Assembly: GCA_025057415.1 (NCBI GenBank)
Contig: JANWXI010000016.1
Coordinates: 1 to 39,861, forward strand
Reading direction: 5' to 3'
Source: Chitinophagales bacterium
GTDB lineage: Bacteria > Bacteroidota > Bacteroidia > Chitinophagales > LD1
Length of the DNA stretch: 39,861 nucleotides
The notes under the pieces are model-generated. The model searched no databases and had not been told where the DNA came from. It saw only the letters and a program-made list of their open reading frames with translations. The translations under genes and the position numbers were made by a program. This document shows, one piece after another, positions 35,688-39,861 of this stretch (position 1 is the first letter of the stretch; each line of letters begins with the position of its first letter).

Positions 35688-36410
35688 TTATCTTTTAGTG
35701 GCTATCACCGAGTGAAGTATGGGCTTGCGCCAACCTGCATGAGGTTGTATGCTCACATCGGTAAAACCGTTTTGCTCCAGAAGGTTTTGTATTTCGGAAG
35801 GGCGTAAAAATTGCATGACACTTTTTATCAGATATAAGTAAATGCCCGCCGTACCGGTGATGAGTGTGCAGAAAGGCACGATAAAACCATAGCCAAGCGC
35901 TGCCCAGTATATTTTGGCAAGCGGGTGATCAGCCAATGAATAATCGTGAATGCAAAGTTTACCGCCTGGCTTTAGCACGCGATGTATTTCGCGAACCGAT
36001 TTTTCGTAGTCGGGCATATTGCGCAAGCCGTAAGCCATAAACACGGCATCAAAAGATTGGTCATCAAAAGTTAGCTGCATGGCGTCTTGCTGCGACAGGC
36101 GTACGCGGCCCTGCTCCAGCTCATGCCGAAGTTTTTCGGCAGCCACCGCGAGCATGCCCTCCGAATTGTCAACGCCCGTAACGCGCCCCTCCGGTAAGTA
36201 GCGCAGGCAGGCAAGGGTTGACTTGCCAGTGCCGCAGCATAAGTCCAGTACATGTTCTTTACCACTGAGGTGCATGCGGCGCACACTCTCCTCCAGGTCA
36301 TACTGGTACCCCTGGCTCATGCCGGTGGCTAAATCGTACCTGCTGGCAATGCGGTCAAAGGCGCGGGGCACCTCGGTTTTGTTATGTATCCATGTACCGG
36401 CTTGCGTCAT
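35688..36410 (-). CDS. UbiE-like SAM-dependent methyltransferase, last gene of the carotenoid operon
   Basis: A 240-residue class I methyltransferase. The SAM motif is DLCCGTG (56-62), followed by VTGVDNSEGML and an FDAVFMAYGLRNM stretch typical of the UbiE/COQ5 group. It departs from true UbiE/MenG in the early 'YDLLNHLLSLG' region, which reads YDLATGMSQGYQYDL here. Its start overlaps the lycopene cyclase gene by 4 nt (ATGA), so it is translated as part of the carotenoid operon. Either it is an atypical menaquinone methyltransferase, or it modifies a carotenoid, for example a hydroxyl group; the context favours the latter but does not prove it. It is convergent with the CrtU-like gene, 32 nt apart. 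Confidence 0.8.
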   Translation of the reverse strand: MTQAGTWIHNKTEVPRAFDRIASRYDLATGMSQGYQYDLEESVRRMHLSGKEHVLDLCCGTGKSTLACLRYLPEGRVTGVDNSEGMLAVAAEKLRHELEQGRVRLSQQDAMQLTFDDQSFDAVFMAYGLRNMPDYEKSVREIHRVLKPGGKLCIHDYSLADHPLAKIYWAALGYGFIVPFCTLITGTAGIYLYLIKSVMQFLRPSEIQNLLEQNGFTDVSIQPHAGWRKPILHSVIATKR

Positions 36411-37135
36411 ACTATGTTTTTTATTAGCGTGTGTGCCATGCGATTTTCACCCTGAGCACAGCGGGCGCTGCGCAGTTTAAAATGCTCGTATAAGCCCACG
36501 TTCATCAGCAGTAAAATGGCGCTGTAAGCAAAATCTTCCACAGGCATGGTAAGTATGCGTATGCCAAGGTTGTGCGCATCGTTATACATCACCACCGGCA
36601 GCCCCGTGAGAAGACCGTTTACCAGCAGCATGGGCACAACGCTGATAAGATACATTATAATAAATTTTTCTAATATTACATTGGACAATAAATATGAAAA
36701 TACGGTGAATGTTATCCCTCCGAAAAACAACACTGAAAATGTGTATGCCTTTGTAAAGGCAACAGGCGAAAGGAGTAACGCTGCAAACCCTATGCTGCGC
36801 AATATTTTTGCGGGAGATAGTTTGATGTACGTACCGCGCAGGAATAAACACACCGTTTCGTAAATGAACGTACAGGCGTAGGGCACAGTAACGAAAAACA
36901 GAATTTCCTCTAAGGGCAGCCCGAATAACTTCACCCCAAGGATGTAACGGTCATTAAATCCCCATACGCCATAGCGTGTTTTGAAGTAATCCCACACCAA
37001 AAAAAACATAGCGGTTATAAAGTTGGCCGGCAGGTAGAATTTCCATTTCGAAACGAAATATATGCGCGGCTCAAATGAGCGCAGCAGGGGTATGGCAATG
37101 GTAAAGACGTTGATAAACAGGTAAACGCTTTTCAT
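36407..37135 (-). CDS. crtYcd: Lycopene beta-cyclase, fused CrtYc-CrtYd type membrane protein
   Basis: A 242-residue integral membrane protein with about seven predicted helices. It carries both halves of the heterodimeric carotenoid cyclase: SFEPRIYF and FLVWDYFKTRYGVWGFNDRY with GLPLEEILFF (PLEE 74-77) form the first, and PVVMYNDAHNLGIRILTMPVEDFAY (PVED 198-201, in shorter pieces) the second. This is the family found in Actinobacteria, Bacteroidota and, fused to CrtB, in fungi. It cyclises lycopene ends to beta-ionone rings, giving gamma- or beta-carotene. It lies 9 nt after crtB and overlaps the methyltransferase gene by 4 nt, which is tight operon packing. Confidence 0.9.
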   Translation of the reverse strand: MKSVYLFINVFTIAIPLLRSFEPRIYFVSKWKFYLPANFITAMFFLVWDYFKTRYGVWGFNDRYILGVKLFGLPLEEILFFVTVPYACTFIYETVCLFLRGTYIKLSPAKILRSIGFAALLLSPVAFTKAYTFSVLFFGGITFTVFSYLLSNVILEKFIIMYLISVVPMLLVNGLLTGLPVVMYNDAHNLGIRILTMPVEDFAYSAILLLMNVGLYEHFKLRSARCAQGENRMAHTLIKNIV

Positions 37136-37144
37136 GAGGCTGCT

Positions 37145-37996
37145 TTAGATAAAGTAAGCCAGGCGAGCACTCACTTGCTGCTGCACCATGGTGCCCGCCA
37201 GCAAAGTAAGTTTTTCATAATCGGGTACGCGAATGCGCTCCTCCATCATGCGGTTGACCGGTACGCGCTTTATTCGCTCAAACAGGCGCAAGTAATAACG
37301 GTAAGCAAGTAACACACCCGCGCGCGCACTTATAGGCAGTTGCATAATACCCCGGTATGCTTCGGCAAAATCGTTTTCAATTTCTGCTTCGATTTTTCGC
37401 TTGCTTTCTTCCCGAAAATTAGTAAAGTCAATTCCCGGAAAATACACACGCCCGCGCTCGTGGTAATCACTTTTCATGTCGCGTAAAAAATTTACCTTCT
37501 GAAAGGCAGCGCCAAGGGCGCGCGCCGGCTTTTGTAAACGCTCGTACAACACCTCGTCACCCTCCGTAAACACTTTCAAACACATAAGCCCCACTACCTC
37601 TGCCGAGCCGTAAATGTATTCCTGATATCCTGCCTCTCCGTAAGCGGTTTCGTACAAGTCCATTTCCATGCTTTTGAAGAACGCCTCTACCAGATGCAGG
37701 GGAATGCCGTAGGTATGTACGGCTCTTTGAAATGAATGAAGCACCGGGTTGAGTGATATGCGTTCCGCAATGGCCTCAAATGTATCGCGCTTAAATTTCT
37801 CAAGCAGTTGTTTTTTGTTATAGTCGTGAAATGTGTCCACAATTTCATCGGCATAACGCACCATGCCGTAGATGGCATAGATGGGTTCGTGAAATTTTTT
37901 GTGGAGCGTTTGAATGCCCAGCGAGAAAGAGGTGCTGTACTCGCGGGTGATGATTTTGCTGCACAAGCCGGCTGTTTTTTCGTAAAGAGAAAACAT
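37145..37996 (-). CDS. crtB: Phytoene synthase
   Basis: A 283-residue prenyl-transferase that condenses two geranylgeranyl diphosphates to phytoene, the first committed carotenoid step. The Mg-binding aspartate motifs are DEIVD (50-54) and DMKSD (173-177), in contexts typical of CrtB: YSTSFSLGIQ, AIYGMVRYADEIVD and LGAAFQKVNFLRDMKSDYH. Squalene synthase-like enzymes share the fold, but the position between crtI and a lycopene cyclase settles the assignment. Length is normal. It starts 19 nt after crtI and ends 9 nt before the cyclase gene, so it is in one operon with both. It is soluble or peripherally membrane-bound. Confidence 0.95.
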   Translation of the reverse strand: MFSLYEKTAGLCSKIITREYSTSFSLGIQTLHKKFHEPIYAIYGMVRYADEIVDTFHDYNKKQLLEKFKRDTFEAIAERISLNPVLHSFQRAVHTYGIPLHLVEAFFKSMEMDLYETAYGEAGYQEYIYGSAEVVGLMCLKVFTEGDEVLYERLQKPARALGAAFQKVNFLRDMKSDYHERGRVYFPGIDFTNFREESKRKIEAEIENDFAEAYRGIMQLPISARAGVLLAYRYYLRLFERIKRVPVNRMMEERIRVPDYEKLTLLAGTMVQQQVSARLAYFI

Positions 37997-38015
37997 AGGG
38001 AGTAGGTTTTTGTGT

Positions 38016-39503
38016 TTACAATTGGTTTTGACGGATGCGTTTATCTATTTCACGGGCTACTATCTGACCCGAGATAATAGAAGGTGGCACGCCCGGACCG
38101 GGCACGGTTAGTTGGCCGGTGTAAAACAAATTGCTCACTTTGGGTGATATCATTTTAGGTTTGAAGACCGCCGTTTGCATCAATGTATTGGCTAATCCGT
38201 AAGCGTTGCCTTTAAAGGCGTGGTAATCCTGCTCAAAATCGCGGATGCAGTAGCTGCGTTTTACGATGATATGGTCAGAAAATTTTTCGCCCAAGCGTGC
38301 TTCGATGCGCTGTATCATCATGCGGAAATATTTTTCGCGCGTGTGCTCGTCATCTGTCAGACCGGGTGCGATGGGCATGAGCAGAAAGAGGTTTTCGCAA
38401 CCCTCGGGCGCTACCGAGTTATCTGTAACCGAAGGAGCGCACACATAAAAGAGGGGCGATGTAGGCCAGCGCGGGTTAGCGTATATTTCTGAAGCGTGTT
38501 GCTCAAAATCGGCATCAAAAAACAGGTTGTGATGCAGCAAACCTTTTAGTTTCTTGCTGATACCTAAGTAGTACAGTAAACAGGATGGAGACATGGTGCG
38601 TGTATCCCAATACTGTTGATTGTACAGCCGAAAGTCGGGGTCTAAGAGCTTTTGTTCGGTAAATTGATAGTCGCTGCCGGCTACTACAAGGTCGGCTTCG
38701 TAGCTCCCCTGGCGGGTGTGTACCAAACGGGCTTTGCCTTTGCGAATTTCAATGCGTACTACTTCTTCGTTGCACTTTATTTGTACGCCTTGCTCCGTAG
38801 CTATTTGCACGAATGCCTTCACAATCCGGTGCATGCCGCCCATCGGGTACCAGGTTCCCAGTTCCAGGTCGGCATAGTTCATCATGCTGTAGAGAGCAGG
38901 AGTTTTATCGGGCGTAGAGCCGAGAAACAGCACCGGAAACTCCAAAATACTGATGAGTTGCGGGTGGCGAAAACGTTTGCGCACTTCATGACGCAACGAG
39001 CGGAACAGATTTAACTGAAGTGATTTAAGAATCAGTTTGATATCGAAAAACTCTGTAAGCGAGTTACCTACGCGGTGCACGTAATCGGTCATGGCTGTGC
39101 GGTATTTGTACTCCGCATCGTTGAGAAACTCATTTAGTTTTTGAGCGCTTCCGGGCTCTTTTTGCTCGAAAAGTTCCAGCAATTCCTGACGTGAGGCGGG
39201 CACATCTACACTTTGCTGGTTACTGAAGAAGACGCGGTAGGAAGGATTGAGGCGTATGAGTGTGTAAAAATCTGAGGCGGTTTTACCGAAGATGTTGTAA
39301 AAATTTTCAAACACCTCGGGCATCCAGTACCAGCTCGGCCCCATGTCAAACACAAAACCATCTTTTTGCCAAGCCCGCGCGCGACCGCCGGGCTGGTCGT
39401 TCTTCTCCAGCACCGTTACCCGATGCCCTTGCTTGGCGAGTGATGAAGCGGCGCTCAGGCCGGCAAAGCCGCTACCGATTACAATGATGCTGCGGGGTTG
39501 CAT
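38016..39503 (-). CDS. crtI: Phytoene desaturase (CrtI type)
   Basis: A 495-residue FAD-dependent enzyme that converts phytoene to lycopene by successive desaturation and isomerisation. The dinucleotide fold is IIVIGSGFAGLSAASSL (GSGFAG 10-15) with VLEKND (E33) and GGRARAW. MGPSWYWMPE and the C-terminal NLFYTGQLTVPGPGVPPSII are hallmarks of the CrtI family. A hydrophobic substrate-binding region lies between. No residue pattern tells how many desaturation steps it makes; the neighbouring lycopene cyclase suggests lycopene as product. It begins 18 nt after the sigma factor gene and ends 19 nt before crtB. Length is typical. Confidence 0.95.
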   Translation of the reverse strand: MQPRSIIVIGSGFAGLSAASSLAKQGHRVTVLEKNDQPGGRARAWQKDGFVFDMGPSWYWMPEVFENFYNIFGKTASDFYTLIRLNPSYRVFFSNQQSVDVPASRQELLELFEQKEPGSAQKLNEFLNDAEYKYRTAMTDYVHRVGNSLTEFFDIKLILKSLQLNLFRSLRHEVRKRFRHPQLISILEFPVLFLGSTPDKTPALYSMMNYADLELGTWYPMGGMHRIVKAFVQIATEQGVQIKCNEEVVRIEIRKGKARLVHTRQGSYEADLVVAGSDYQFTEQKLLDPDFRLYNQQYWDTRTMSPSCLLYYLGISKKLKGLLHHNLFFDADFEQHASEIYANPRWPTSPLFYVCAPSVTDNSVAPEGCENLFLLMPIAPGLTDDEHTREKYFRMMIQRIEARLGEKFSDHIIVKRSYCIRDFEQDYHAFKGNAYGLANTLMQTAVFKPKMISPKVSNLFYTGQLTVPGPGVPPSIISGQIVAREIDKRIRQNQL

Positions 39504-39521
39504 GACAGGGGTTTTTGTTTG

Positions 39522-39861
39522 TTAGTTGTTGGATGAGTTCATGATACCCATTTCGCGCAGGCGCGCCTGCAGCTCTTTTCGGGCAAAAAATATTCTGCTC
39601 TTCACCGTGCCAAGCGGCAGGTTGAGCATGCGGGCTATCTCTTCGTAGTGGTAACCGTTGTAGTACATCAGGAAGGGTTTGGTAAAGGTTTCGCTTACGC
39701 CGTTGAGCGCTTTTTGAAGGTCTTCAGCCAGAAAAGCGCGTTCAGAGCCGTTTTTCTCTACGCGTTTGGTACTGTGGAGCAGGTATTGGTTTTCGGATGT
39801 ATCCACCGTAACGCGGCATAGCTTTTTTCTGCGGTAGCTGTTAATAAATATGTTACGCATG
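39522..39861 (-). CDS. ECF-type RNA polymerase sigma factor, 5' end cut by window
   Basis: The visible part is the C-terminal 112 residues; the frame stays open past the right edge, and the Met at 39860 is probably the internal Met that ends region 2 (MRNIFINSYRRKK), not the start. Region 4 (about 55-105) has FLMYYNGYHYEEIARMLNLP and GTVKSRIFFARKEL, the helix-turn-helix that binds the -35 element. It starts the carotenoid operon, ending 18 nt before crtI. In Myxococcus the ECF factor CarQ controls light-induced carotenogenesis; that comparison is precedent only. No anti-sigma gene follows in this window, so regulation may lie upstream beyond the edge. Confidence 0.9.
   Translation of the reverse strand, partial: MRNIFINSYRRKKLCRVTVDTSENQYLLHSTKRVEKNGSERAFLAEDLQKALNGVSETFTKPFLMYYNGYHYEEIARMLNLPLGTVKSRIFFARKELQARLREMGIMNSSNN

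Noticed and set aside
1-39861. tRNA, rRNA, CRISPR arrays, transposases and integrase genes
   Set aside because: I looked through the gaps and the protein sequences and saw none; short degenerate remnants could be missed by eye.

Overview
The window looks like a chromosomal segment of a Bacteroidota bacterium, probably of the Chitinophagales/Sphingobacteriales type. The evidence is several secreted proteins with type IX secretion (T9SS) C-terminal sorting signals, a gliding-type (type B) C-terminal domain, a DUF4290-like protein, and promoter-like sites resembling the Bacteroidota TTG/TAnnTTTG pattern. Shine-Dalgarno sequences are mostly absent. I found no rRNA, tRNA, CRISPR array or insertion sequence.

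Positions 1-7969 hold a minus-strand defence-like module. In transcription order it encodes a fused phospholipase-D-nuclease/SF2-helicase, an AlbA_2/HATPase regulator-like protein, and a long Eco57I/TaqI-like adenine methyltransferase that runs off the left edge. A duplicated inverted-repeat element sits between the last two genes. The set resembles DISARM-like or type IIG restriction logic but matches no standard gene set I can name.

Positions 8330-32884 are mostly ordinary chromosome. Housekeeping genes are pcrA, lysS, a MazG-like pyrophosphohydrolase, rnc and metK. Among them lie an MtfA-like peptidase, two alpha/beta hydrolases (one secreted), a PKD protein, an LRR protein, a METTL25-like methyltransferase, a TPR-membrane-LuxR regulator, a catalytically dead M16 peptidase homologue, a gliding-type surface protein, a fasciclin lipoprotein and several unknowns. 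Position 12221-12915 holds a GC-rich, hairpin-dense intergenic element.

Positions 33159-39861 form a carotenoid locus. A minus-strand operon runs ECF sigma factor (5' end cut by the window), crtI, crtB, fused CrtYc/d-type lycopene cyclase, UbiE-like methyltransferase. Facing it is a plus-strand pair: a Rieske oxygenase overlapping a CrtU-like beta-carotene desaturase/methyltransferase. Read together, the genes predict phytoene, lycopene, beta-carotene, then an aromatic-ring carotenoid that may be oxidised or methylated further. This aromatic-carotenoid proposal and the defence module are the two most interesting parts of the window.
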